From positions 1-60,268 of the forward strand of contig JAJQGK010000058.1 in NCBI GenBank assembly GCA_021200555.1: a DNA stretch of 60,268 nucleotides, in the 5' to 3' direction. This DNA comes from Clostridiales bacterium (lineage in GTDB: Bacteria > Bacillota > Clostridia > Oscillospirales > Acutalibacteraceae). Below, piece by piece: positions 44,159 through 52,123 of this stretch. A model generated the notes under the pieces. That model searched no databases. It saw only the letters and a list, made by a program, of their open reading frames with translations, and was not told where the DNA came from. A program made the position numbers and the translations under genes. Every line of letters starts with the position of its first letter. Positions within the stretch are counted from its first letter, which is position 1.

Positions 44159-44764
44159 GTGAAATTTTTAATTGCAACCCATAACAGAAAAAAGCTTTCG
44201 GAGCTTAAACGAATTTTAGAGCCCCTGGGAATTGAAGCCGTTATCGCATCCGACATAGGCATGGATATTTCCGATCCCGAGGAGACGGGCTTGACCTTTG
44301 CCGAAAACGCCAAAATCAAAGCCGCCTGCGGGTGCGGCGAAACGGGACTTCCCTGTATCGCAGACGACTCCGGACTTTGCATAGATGCGCTTGACGGCAG
44401 ACCGGGAGTCTTTTCCGCAAGGTATGCCGGCGGTCACGATACGCCGTATTCCCATAAAATGCAGGTAATTCTCGACGAGATGAAGGATGTCGCAGACGAG
44501 GACCGAACCGCAAGATTTGTCAGCGCCGTATGCTGTGTTTTCCCGGACGGCAGAGAGATTAACGCCGAGGGCAAATGCGAAGGAAAAATAGGCTATGAGC
44601 CGTTAGGCTGCGGCGGGTTTGGATACGATCCCATTTTTATGGTTGGGGACAAAAGCTTTGCTCAACTGACCGACAGTGAAAAAGATGCGGTAAGTCACAG
44701 GGGAAACGCCTTAAGATTATTTGTGTGTGAGCTGCAAAAATGGGCCGAAAGTGAAAAACTCTGA
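44159..44764 (+). CDS. rdgB: XTP/dITP diphosphatase (RdgB/HAM1)
   Basis: House-cleaning enzyme that hydrolyses non-canonical purine nucleoside triphosphates. 201 aa. ATHNRKKLSELKRIL at the N-terminus is the family start, followed by ADDSGLCIDALDGRPGVFSARYAG and the C-terminal SHRGNALR. GTG 44159 is the likely start codon. The protein is rich in cysteines near residue 60 (ACGCGETGLPC), which is a little unusual. It sits in a chain with ftsY and yhbY. Confidence 0.96.
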   Translation: MKFLIATHNRKKLSELKRILEPLGIEAVIASDIGMDISDPEETGLTFAENAKIKAACGCGETGLPCIADDSGLCIDALDGRPGVFSARYAGGHDTPYSHKMQVILDEMKDVADEDRTARFVSAVCCVFPDGREINAEGKCEGKIGYEPLGCGGFGYDPIFMVGDKSFAQLTDSEKDAVSHRGNALRLFVCELQKWAESEKL

Positions 44765-44813
44765 TTTGATGAAAATATTATATACTCCCTATTGAAAGGA
44801 TAATGTTAAAATT

Positions 44814-45230
44814 ATGACAGGAAAAGAAAGAGCCGAATACCGAGCAAAAGCAAACTCCTTGGATCCGTTGTTCCAAATGGGCAAGGGAGGAATTTCCGAC
44901 GCTTTTATAAGCCAGGTTGACGGTGCTCTTAATACAAGGGAATTGATAAAGTTCAAGGTTCTCCTTGATACGTCGCCCGTAACGCCCCGTCAGGCGGCGG
45001 ATGAAATCGCAGCAAAATTAAACGCTGATGTAATTCAGGTTATAGGCGGCGTGGTAGTGCTTTACCGCTTTAATCCCGAGCTTCATAAAAATGAAAAGAA
45101 AAAGGCTGCGGCTAAAAAAGTAAAAAAATCCCGTTTTTCAAATGATAAAAAGCCTGCCGTTATCTCTAAAAAGCAGAGAAAAATGGCGGCACAAAGAAAG
45201 GCTGCGGCAGCCGCAAAGGCAGGAAGATGA
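44814..45230 (+). CDS. yhbY: YhbY-family ribosome assembly RNA-binding protein
   Basis: CRS1/YhbY (CRM) domain protein associated with 50S subunit precursors. 138 aa. The domain runs from MTGKERAEYRAKANSL to about residue 95 and includes the GxxG-like loop QMGKGGISDAFI. An extra Lys/Ala-rich tail of about 40 residues (KKAAAKKVKKSRF ...) extends the usual 95-100 aa. AAAGGATAATG precedes the start. Its stop overlaps nadD by 4 nt (ATGA), the yhbY-nadD-yqeK-rsfS order being standard in Firmicutes. Confidence 0.94.
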   Translation: MTGKERAEYRAKANSLDPLFQMGKGGISDAFISQVDGALNTRELIKFKVLLDTSPVTPRQAADEIAAKLNADVIQVIGGVVVLYRFNPELHKNEKKKAAAKKVKKSRFSNDKKPAVISKKQRKMAAQRKAAAAAKAGR

Positions 45231-45823
45231 AAATAGGAATTTACGGCGGAAGCTTTAATCCTCCTCATTTGGGTCATTTAAAAATGGCGCAGTATATGCA
45301 GCGTCAGCTTGGAACAGATAAAATTTTAATTATTCCGTCAAATATTTCCCCGCAGAAAAGCGACAACGGCAATATAGACCCCGTTCACAGAATAAATATG
45401 TGCAGGCTTGCCTTTTCCGATCCCGTGTTTTCCGTTACGGATATGGAAATAAAGCGCGGAGGGAAAAGCTACACCGTGGATACCTTGTCCGAAATCAGGA
45501 AGGAGTATCATAACGCCGAGCTGTTTTTGTTCATGGGATCGGATATGCTGCTGTCCTTCGGCTCATGGTACAAGCCCGACAAAATTTCGGAGATGTGCAC
45601 AATTTGCGCAGTTTCAAGGGACAGCGGCGAAACAGCGGCGAAGATGCGTGAATATGCGGAAAATGAGATAAGCGGCAAGGTGATAATCCTTGACAAACCG
45701 CCCTATGAATTAAGCTCAACGCTTGTGAGACAGCGGCTGCTTTCGGGAGAGGACTGTTCCGATATTTTGTGCGGCGAGGTTATAAATTATATAAAGGAAA
45801 ACAAGCTTTATGGACAACAATGA
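45227..45823 (+). CDS. nadD: Nicotinate-nucleotide adenylyltransferase
   Basis: Makes deamido-NAD from NaMN and ATP. 198 aa. The nucleotidyltransferase motif YGGSFNPPHLGHLKMA lies at residues 5-20 and the C-terminal signature SSTLVRQRL near residue 163. It overlaps yhbY by 4 nt and yqeK by 14 nt, implying tight translational coupling. NaMN, its substrate, is the product of PncC encoded at 22.3 kb. Confidence 0.96.
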   Translation: MKIGIYGGSFNPPHLGHLKMAQYMQRQLGTDKILIIPSNISPQKSDNGNIDPVHRINMCRLAFSDPVFSVTDMEIKRGGKSYTVDTLSEIRKEYHNAELFLFMGSDMLLSFGSWYKPDKISEMCTICAVSRDSGETAAKMREYAENEISGKVIILDKPPYELSSTLVRQRLLSGEDCSDILCGEVINYIKENKLYGQQ

Positions 45824-46403
45824 ATATAAAAAATATGTGGATATTTTAACGCAGCGGTTGTCGGAGTACAGGCTCCGCCACTCCCTTGAGGTTGCAAAAT
45901 CCGCAAAGCATCTTGCCGAAAAATACGGAGGCGACAGTGAGAAAATGTATCTTGCCGGTCTTCTGCATGATATATTAAAAGAAGCCGAAAAAGATGAAAT
46001 ATTTTCTCTTTGCGAAAAATATGCAATTGAATTGACGCCTCTTGAAAAAAATGCTAAAAAACTCTGGCACGCAGTAGTGGGAGCGGAATACATAAAAAAC
46101 GAGCTGAAAATAGACGACGGTGAAATAATCTCAGCGGTAAGGTACCACACTACGGGCAGAAAAAATATGACCCTGAGCGACAAGATACTGTTTATTGCGG
46201 ATTTTATTTCGGCGGACAGAGATTATGACGGCGTGGATATTATGCGTGAAAAGGCGGAAATTTCCCTTGAGGATGCCATGCTTGAAGGATTGAGCTTTAC
46301 GATTATCGAATTGGCTGAAAAGCAAAGCGCAATTCATCCGGACACCATAGACGCCTATAATGATACGGTTGAATATATAAGTAAAAAGAAAGGTCTGATA
46401 TAA
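45810..46403 (+). CDS. yqeK: HD-domain Ap4A hydrolase YqeK
   Basis: Symmetrical diadenosine tetraphosphatase of the HD family, family knowledge from Firmicutes YqeK. 197 aa. Metal ligands are visible in RHSLEVAKSA, LLHDILKEAEKDE (His-Asp pair), HAVVGAEYI and VRYHTTGRKNM. DFISADRDYDGVDI is the conserved C-terminal block. It overlaps nadD by 14 nt and its stop codon is followed directly by the rsfS ATG. Confidence 0.94.
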   Translation: MDNNEYKKYVDILTQRLSEYRLRHSLEVAKSAKHLAEKYGGDSEKMYLAGLLHDILKEAEKDEIFSLCEKYAIELTPLEKNAKKLWHAVVGAEYIKNELKIDDGEIISAVRYHTTGRKNMTLSDKILFIADFISADRDYDGVDIMREKAEISLEDAMLEGLSFTIIELAEKQSAIHPDTIDAYNDTVEYISKKKGLI

Positions 46404-46757
46404 ATGGAGTCATTAAATCTTGTTAAGGAAATAGTAAAGGTTCTTGATGAGAAAAAAGCTGAAAATGTAAAAATAATTAAAATTTCGGAATTGACAGTTA
46501 TTGCGGATTATTTTATAATAGCAAGCGGTACATCAAGCACCCATGTACGCTCCCTTTCCGAAGAGGTTGAAGAGACAATTAGCAAAATAGGAGCGGAGCC
46601 CCGTAATATCGAAGGCAGAGCCACGGGATGGATTTTGCTTGATTACAGCGATGTTGTCGTTCACATTTTTACTCCCGAAGACAGAGAATATTACAGCCTT
46701 GAAAGGCTTTGGTCCGATGCGGCGATTATGGATATTTCGGAAGTTTTGACCGATTGA
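46404..46757 (+). CDS. rsfS: Ribosome silencing factor RsfS
   Basis: Binds L14 on the 50S subunit and blocks subunit joining during starvation. 117 aa. The family pattern is clear: VKIIKISELTVIADYFIIAS, GTSSTHVRSLSEEVEE, GWILLDYSDVVVHIFTPEDREYYSLERLW. The ATG follows the yqeK stop codon without a gap. leuS follows after 21 nt. Confidence 0.96.
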   Translation: MESLNLVKEIVKVLDEKKAENVKIIKISELTVIADYFIIASGTSSTHVRSLSEEVEETISKIGAEPRNIEGRATGWILLDYSDVVVHIFTPEDREYYSLERLWSDAAIMDISEVLTD

Positions 46758-46778
46758 GGCATAAGGAGATTTTTATTT

Positions 46779-49184
46779 ATGAATTATGATTTTAAGTCTG
46801 TTGAAGAAAAATGGCAGCGAAAATGGGAGGAGAGCAAGGTATTTAAGGCGGTTGACGATTATTCAAAGCCGAAATATTATTGCCTTGTGGAGTTTCCTTA
46901 TCCCAGCGGCGCAGGTATGCACGTAGGTCATATCAAAGCGTATACCGGTCTTGAAGTCGTGTCCAGAAAGAGACGGCTTGAGGGCTACAATGTGCTTTTC
47001 CCCATAGGCTTTGACGCATTCGGTCTGCCTACGGAAAATTACGCTATCAAAACGGGCATCCATCCCCGTAAGGTAACGGATATGAATATAGCCAAATTCA
47101 CCGATCAGCTTAAAAAGGTAGGCTTCTCTTTTGACTGGGACAGAGTTATAGATACTACGGAAGAGGGCTACTATAAGTGGACGCAGTGGATTTTCCTTAA
47201 GATGTTTGAAAACGGTCTTGCATTCAGAGACAAGACCCTTGTAAACTACTGCCCGTCATGCAAGGTTGTACTTTCAAACGAGGATTCTCAAGGCGGAAAA
47301 TGCGACATCTGCCACAGCGATGTTATTCAAAAGTCCAAGGATGTTTGGTATCTTCGTATTACCGAATATGCGGATAAGCTTCTTGACGGACTTGAAAAGG
47401 TGGATTATCTCCCCAATATTAAGCTTCAGCAGATGAACTGGATCGGCAAATCAAGGGGAGCATTTGTTAATTTCAGCATAAAGGATATAGATGAAAAGCT
47501 GAAAATTTATACCACCCGCCCCGATACTCTTTTCGGCGTAACATTTATGGTTATAGCTCCCGAACATCCGATTATCGATAAATACAAGGATAAGATTGCC
47601 AACATGGACGAGGTTGAGTCCTATCGGGAGCTGTGCAGCAGAAAGACGGAGTTTGAGCGTACTCAGCTTGTAAAGGATAAAACAGGCGTAAAGCTTGACG
47701 GATTAACAGCCGTAAATCCCATGAACGGAAAGGAAATTCCCGTATATATTTCCGATTACGTAATGATGGGCTACGGTACCGGAGCAATTATGGCAGTTCC
47801 GGCTCACGACCAAAGAGACTACGACTTTGCGAAGAAGTTCGGTATAGATATAATCGAGGTTATCAAGGGCGGAGATATTTCCAAGGAGGCTTATACCGGC
47901 GATGGTGAAATGGTCAATTCCGATTTCCTTAACGGTATGACAAACAAAAAAGACTCCATAGCCAAGATTATCGATTATCTTCAGGATAAAGGCATCGGCG
48001 AAGGCGGCGTCCAGTACAAAATGAAGGATTGGGCATTTAACCGTCAAAGATATTGGGGCGAGCCTATCCCCATAGTTCACTGCCCGAAATGCGGACTGGT
48101 TGCAGTTCCCTATGAGGAGCTTCCCTTGAAACTTCCCGACATAGAGAATTTTGAACCCGGTTCGGACGGAGAAAGCCCTCTTGCAAAAATAGACAGCTTT
48201 GTAAATTGCAAATGCCCGAAATGCGGCGGCGATGCAAAGCGTGAAACGGATACAATGCCCCAGTGGGCAGGTTCGTCATGGTATTATCTGCGTTATGTGG
48301 ATCCCCACAATAGTAAAGCGTTGGCGGATCCCGATAAAATGAAATATTGGATGCCTGTTGATTGGTACAACGGCGGTATGGAGCACGTTACACGCCATGT
48401 AATTTATTCCAGATTTTGGTACAGATTTTTATATGATATAGGCGTTGTTCCCAATGAGGAGCCCTATGCGAAGAGAACCGCCCAGGGACTTATCTTAGGC
48501 GCGGACGGCGTAAAAATGAGTAAATCAAGGGGCAATGTTATAGATCCCAACGAGGTTGTTAAGGTTTACGGCGCTGACGTTCTCAGAACATACGTTCTCT
48601 TTATGGGCGATTATGAGCAGGCTGCTCCGTGGAGCGAGAACAGCGTTAAGGGCTGCAAGAGGTTTATCGACAGAACATGGAACCTTCTTGAAATGGTCAA
48701 GGACGGAGATGAATACTCTGAAAATCTTTCCTCTGCAATGCATAAAACCGTCAAAAAAGTGTCTGAGGATATTGAGCAGATGAAGTACAATACCGCCATC
48801 GCAGCCATGATGACGCTTTTGAACCGTATATACGACGCAGGCTCGGTTACAAAGGGTGAGCTTAAAACCTTCATTCTTCTGTTAAATCCCTTTGCGCCTC
48901 ATATCACAGAGGAAATATGGGAGAAAATGAGCTTCGGCGGTACGGTGACGGATCAGAGCTGGCCGACCTTTGACGAGGAAAAATGCAAGGATGCAACCGT
49001 TGAAATTGCAGTGCAGGTCAACGGCAAAATCAAAGCAAGGATAAATATTGACGCAGATATTTCATCGGAGGACGCAATAGCTCTTGCCAAAGCCGAAGAG
49101 TCAATTATTAAGGCCGTTGAGGGCAAATCCATAGTAAAAGAATTTTACATTAAAGGCAAGCTTATAAATATCGTCGTAAAATAA
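46779..49184 (+). CDS. leuS: Leucine--tRNA ligase
   Basis: Class I synthetase, 801 aa, bacterial type. HIGH motif region FPYPSGAGMHVGHIKAY (about residues 38-54), zinc ribbon NYCPSCKVVLSNED..CDICH, CP1 editing domain (TTRPDTLFGVTFMVIAPEHP; GTGAIMAVPAHDQRDYDFA), second Cys cluster CPKCGLV..CKCPKCGG, KMSKS motif GVKMSKSRGNVIDP, and a C-terminal anticodon/tail domain. AAGGAG precedes the start. No T-box precedes it; it is the last gene of the yhbY-nadD-yqeK-rsfS run. Confidence 0.98.
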   Translation: MNYDFKSVEEKWQRKWEESKVFKAVDDYSKPKYYCLVEFPYPSGAGMHVGHIKAYTGLEVVSRKRRLEGYNVLFPIGFDAFGLPTENYAIKTGIHPRKVTDMNIAKFTDQLKKVGFSFDWDRVIDTTEEGYYKWTQWIFLKMFENGLAFRDKTLVNYCPSCKVVLSNEDSQGGKCDICHSDVIQKSKDVWYLRITEYADKLLDGLEKVDYLPNIKLQQMNWIGKSRGAFVNFSIKDIDEKLKIYTTRPDTLFGVTFMVIAPEHPIIDKYKDKIANMDEVESYRELCSRKTEFERTQLVKDKTGVKLDGLTAVNPMNGKEIPVYISDYVMMGYGTGAIMAVPAHDQRDYDFAKKFGIDIIEVIKGGDISKEAYTGDGEMVNSDFLNGMTNKKDSIAKIIDYLQDKGIGEGGVQYKMKDWAFNRQRYWGEPIPIVHCPKCGLVAVPYEELPLKLPDIENFEPGSDGESPLAKIDSFVNCKCPKCGGDAKRETDTMPQWAGSSWYYLRYVDPHNSKALADPDKMKYWMPVDWYNGGMEHVTRHVIYSRFWYRFLYDIGVVPNEEPYAKRTAQGLILGADGVKMSKSRGNVIDPNEVVKVYGADVLRTYVLFMGDYEQAAPWSENSVKGCKRFIDRTWNLLEMVKDGDEYSENLSSAMHKTVKKVSEDIEQMKYNTAIAAMMTLLNRIYDAGSVTKGELKTFILLLNPFAPHITEEIWEKMSFGGTVTDQSWPTFDEEKCKDATVEIAVQVNGKIKARINIDADISSEDAIALAKAEESIIKAVEGKSIVKEFYIKGKLINIVVK

Positions 49185-49241
49185 TATGTGACGGTTGGCA
49201 ATATACAGTCACCGGAAGCATAATTTTCAACGATATAAATA

Positions 49242-49270
49242 TTGACTGTATAAAAGAATGATGTTAAAAT
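49242..49270 (+). promoter_or_regulatory. Promoter of the PP2C-like gene
   Basis: TTGACT (49242-49247), 17-bp spacer, TAAAAT (49265-49270). It implies a leader of about 130 nt before the start codon at 49405, in which I see no clear structure. Confidence 0.6.
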
Positions 49271-49404
49271 AATACGGAGAAGGTTTTTACCTATCCATCG
49301 TTATACCCGTTTTAAGCTAAATTATGCGCAATATATTTGATATAATGGATAATGGCTTTGCAGGAAGAGAAAGTTCGGGTAAGTAAACTTGAAAGGTGAG
49401 AAAA

Positions 49405-50874
49405 ATGGCTGTAATACGTGCTGAATCCGTGGCAATCACAAGAAGCCGGCTTGTAAGGGGCTTCAACGGCGACAATATTAATATCAACGGACATGTTGTT
49501 CCGCTGGAAAATGCAGATAAGGGCTTTAAAGGCGCACGATCGGCTGAGCCTCCCTTTGTGGGCATTGTGGCTTCAGGCAACAGAAAGGGTTTTGCTGCCG
49601 GCGCCGCCTCAGCGTTTAATGATTATTCGGGGGACATCCGTGAAAACAAGTACAACGCCCAATCTGTGATAGATAAATATTTTGACGATATGGACGCTGT
49701 GGTGACAAAATGCAATATTAAGGACAGCAAGCTCTCAATCGGCGCTCTGTGTGTGTTTGACGACTGCGTTGCGGCGGCAAAAACCGGCGGCTGTCACATA
49801 TTGAGGTTTTCCGACGGCGAGCTTTTTGAAATTGCTCTTTCGGATGAAGACGGCGGAAGGGGATTTCAGTTCATCGACGCCGTAAGAGACGGCGATATGT
49901 TTGCTCTTATCGGCGAGGAGGCGTCCGCCAACCTTGATTATGATGCAATTGTCTCCATATTCGATTCCGGAGCGGATTTAAAAACCATGCTGCGTGATCT
50001 TTTCGGATGTCTTGCCAAAAATTCGGGAGCATCCGACTGCTCTGTCGTGCTGGTAAAGCTTTCCGCTGATTCCGACAATACGTTTGCTGCGGTGGGCGCA
50101 CCCTCGTTTGATGATGAATACGAACCTGCAATCGAAGAAAATGAGCCGGGAAATTTTGATGCTCAGGAGCCTATAGACGAGTCAGAGCTTGTTGCCGATA
50201 ACGAAACCGTTTCTGATGATGAAAAACCGGGGAACAGCAAAAAGCCCAAGAAAAAAATATCAAGCTTTATCCCGATTGCAATCCTTGTTATAATCCTTGC
50301 GGTTGCTGCGGCGCTTTACTATGCGTCAAGCAAAGACGACAGTGTTGTTGAGGGTGAAACGGTTACGGGCAGCGTACTTATTGCTTCCAATGAAGATGAG
50401 GACGAAACCATCGATGAAAACGGCAGCAACGGAATGGAAACCGTAACGGAACCCGATGCGGTTGGAACCATAAACACCGATATCGGCGATGATGACGATA
50501 ATGACGACAGCGATAGCGGCAACGGCAACAGCAGCTCAAATACCGCTACTACGGCTTCAACCACATCTGCCGCAGTTACCTCAGCAGCCACAACGGCAGC
50601 AGCTGCGGACAACAACAATAGTGACAACGGCGATGATACCGGCAATAACGGCGGTTCGGATGATAATTCCGACAACGGCGACAGTCAGAATAACAGTGAC
50701 AGCGACGATCCCGAAAGCCCGAATTACGACAACGGAGATACGGGTAATTCAGATGATTCCGGAAATTCCGACGATTCCGGCGACACGGGAGACTCAGGAA
50801 ACAGCGACCAAAACGGAAACGGCTCCGACAGCGGCGACACCGGTGATTCCGGCGACGGCGGAGACGAAGCCTGA
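49405..50874 (+). CDS. Membrane-anchored PP2C-like pseudophosphatase with Asp/Ser-rich outside tail
   Basis: 489 aa from ATG 49405, with AAAGGTGAG before it. Residues 1-220 show the strand order of a PP2C (PPM) serine/threonine phosphatase: GIVASGNRKG, GALCVFDDCVAAAKTGGCHILRF-type strands, DGELFEIALSDEDGG, RDGDMFALIGEE, and SGASDCSVVLVKL. The metal ligands are missing: the usual DG(M/I)GG, GDSR and SDG motifs read SGNRKG, TGGCH and IGEE. One helix near residues 287-308 crosses the membrane. The outside part is Thr/Ala-rich and then a long Asp/Ser/Gly/Asn tail (DSGDTGDSG-like repeats). An inactive sensor of phosphorylated or wall components is possible, but that is inference. Confidence 0.65.
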   Translation: MAVIRAESVAITRSRLVRGFNGDNININGHVVPLENADKGFKGARSAEPPFVGIVASGNRKGFAAGAASAFNDYSGDIRENKYNAQSVIDKYFDDMDAVVTKCNIKDSKLSIGALCVFDDCVAAAKTGGCHILRFSDGELFEIALSDEDGGRGFQFIDAVRDGDMFALIGEEASANLDYDAIVSIFDSGADLKTMLRDLFGCLAKNSGASDCSVVLVKLSADSDNTFAAVGAPSFDDEYEPAIEENEPGNFDAQEPIDESELVADNETVSDDEKPGNSKKPKKKISSFIPIAILVIILAVAAALYYASSKDDSVVEGETVTGSVLIASNEDEDETIDENGSNGMETVTEPDAVGTINTDIGDDDDNDDSDSGNGNSSSNTATTASTTSAAVTSAATTAAAADNNNSDNGDDTGNNGGSDDNSDNGDSQNNSDSDDPESPNYDNGDTGNSDDSGNSDDSGDTGDSGNSDQNGNGSDSGDTGDSGDGGDEA

Positions 50875-50898
50875 TATTTTCGGTTGTCTTAAATAAAC

Positions 50899-51768
50899 TT
50901 AAGCAAAATCCGAAAAGGATATATTTAAATCAACATTGCCTGAAATTCCGTCTACAGTGCCCGTATCCGAGTATTGCCAAATGGTGTAGCTGTAGTACAT
51001 TTCAGGCTGTTCTCCTTCATGCTGAGCGTACCAAATGCAGTATTGCTTTATTTTGCTCAAATCGTATTGATTGTAGGCGTTGTTCAGATTAAGATAAATT
51101 GCGGGGGTGTAGCCGGCGGTCTTTACCGCATTGCAAAAGCTCACTGCGCAGTCGGTTAATTCATCCCCCGTTACATTATCCGTTCTCATAGCAATATCCG
51201 GCTCGTTTTCCCAATCGAATACGACAGGATATTCAATATCATAATTCTCTATGATGTCGAGCACAAATTCCGCTTCTTCCAGGGCTTCATCGGTGTTTAC
51301 GGCCTGTGAGTAAAAGTAAACGCCCACCTTTAAGCCTGCGGCGGAAGCATTTTTTATGTTTTCCTCGCTGTATTCGTCCTCGCATATATTTCCCGCAGCG
51401 CCGTAGCCCCTGTAGCCTATTCGTATAATGGCAAATTCAATTCCGTCCGCTGCAACTTTTTCCCAGTCGATTGTCCCCTGATGAGAGGAGACGTCAATGC
51501 CTGTGGTGTATCTTACGCTTGCATTGGAATAAACAATCCGCCCCTCATCCGTCATGGTGAAGTCCTCTTTATCGTATGCGCTTGCCGCTACATCCTCGTA
51601 ATAAGGTACCTCGCCGTTCATAAACAATGTCGTTGACTCAGGTTCGGTTGTTTCTTCCGGTTCATTTTTCGGGCTTGCCGAGATTATAACAACGCAAAGC
51701 ACGGCGATAAGCACGAGTACTCCGCCGGCTATGTAATACGGTATAAATTTTTTGTCCTTTAATGTCAT
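50899..51768 (-). CDS. GH25 family muramidase, membrane-anchored
   Basis: 289 aa from ATG 51768, which follows AAAGGA; the longer frame to 51870 runs into the MITE-like repeat and is rejected. A membrane anchor lies at about residues 10-31 with a short Glu/Thr linker. The GH25 lysozyme domain covers about 85-289: GIDVSSHQGTIDWEKV (catalytic-site Asp92), FAIIRIGYRGYG, VGVYFYSQAVN, VVFDWENEP (Asp185, Glu187) and IWYAQHE / YTIWQYSDTGTVDGISG. The enzyme should cleave the beta-1,4 bond between N-acetylmuramic acid and N-acetylglucosamine during wall remodelling. It converges with the PP2C-like gene, 24 nt apart. Confidence 0.93.
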   Translation of the reverse strand: MTLKDKKFIPYYIAGGVLVLIAVLCVVIISASPKNEPEETTEPESTTLFMNGEVPYYEDVAASAYDKEDFTMTDEGRIVYSNASVRYTTGIDVSSHQGTIDWEKVAADGIEFAIIRIGYRGYGAAGNICEDEYSEENIKNASAAGLKVGVYFYSQAVNTDEALEEAEFVLDIIENYDIEYPVVFDWENEPDIAMRTDNVTGDELTDCAVSFCNAVKTAGYTPAIYLNLNNAYNQYDLSKIKQYCIWYAQHEGEQPEMYYSYTIWQYSDTGTVDGISGNVDLNISFSDFA

Positions 51769-51784
51769 ATTGCAGTCCTTTCCT

Positions 51785-51956
51785 AAGTAACCACTGATTA
51801 AATCACGCTTGCCGGCTGAGCACGCCGTCTGCTTGCTGATTTTCCGCAATACATCGTCACAAATGCTCACAATACGTCAGTATTCCTTGCACTTTGTTCC
51901 TTGTCTTGCAAAAAATTCGTGAAACTCGTCGCACTCGATTTAATCAGTGCTTACTT
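51785..51956. mobile_element. MITE-like element, 172 bp
   Basis: Terminal inverted repeats AAGTAACCACTGATTAAATC (51785-51804) and GATTTAATCAGTGCTTACTT (51937-51956) match at 19 of 20 positions. The interior codes for nothing recognisable. No target-site duplication is obvious. Single copies of the terminal motif occur at 13458, 31855 and 57554. It fills most of the 355-bp gap between the GH25 gene and the next promoter. Confidence 0.65.
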
Positions 51957-52058
51957 GAAAACATCATTTACATCATAACATTAAACATCGATAAAAACAA
52001 TAGCAAATTTAAACTGTGTTTTAGCGCTTTTATTTGACGGGATGAATTGGGATTTAAG

Positions 52059-52087
52059 TTGACATACGGGATTTTTTTGTATATAAT
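52059..52087 (+). promoter_or_regulatory. Promoter of the anchored protein gene at 52.1 kb
   Basis: TTGACA (52059-52064), 17-bp spacer, TATAAT (52082-52087): perfect consensus. Confidence 0.85.
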
Positions 52088-52123
52088 ATATCTTGCATAT
52101 GTTTAAACAGGAGGTATGCAATT

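Noticed and set aside
50489-50870. Repetitive Asp/Ser/Gly codons at the end of the PP2C-like gene as a CRISPR or tandem DNA repeat
   Set aside because: The units vary in length and sequence and remain in frame, so this is low-complexity protein coding.
50877-50916. Inverted repeat TTTTCGG / CCGAAAA with inner CTTAA / TTAAG between the convergent PP2C-like and GH25 genes
   Set aside because: It could be a bidirectional terminator, but the two stems are separated by unpaired bases and overlap the GH25 stop codon, so I do not list it as a feature.
51769-51870. Longer GH25 reading frame starting at 51870
   Set aside because: The extra 34 codons lie largely in the inverted-repeat element, and the ATG at 51768 has a good SD and starts right before the membrane anchor.
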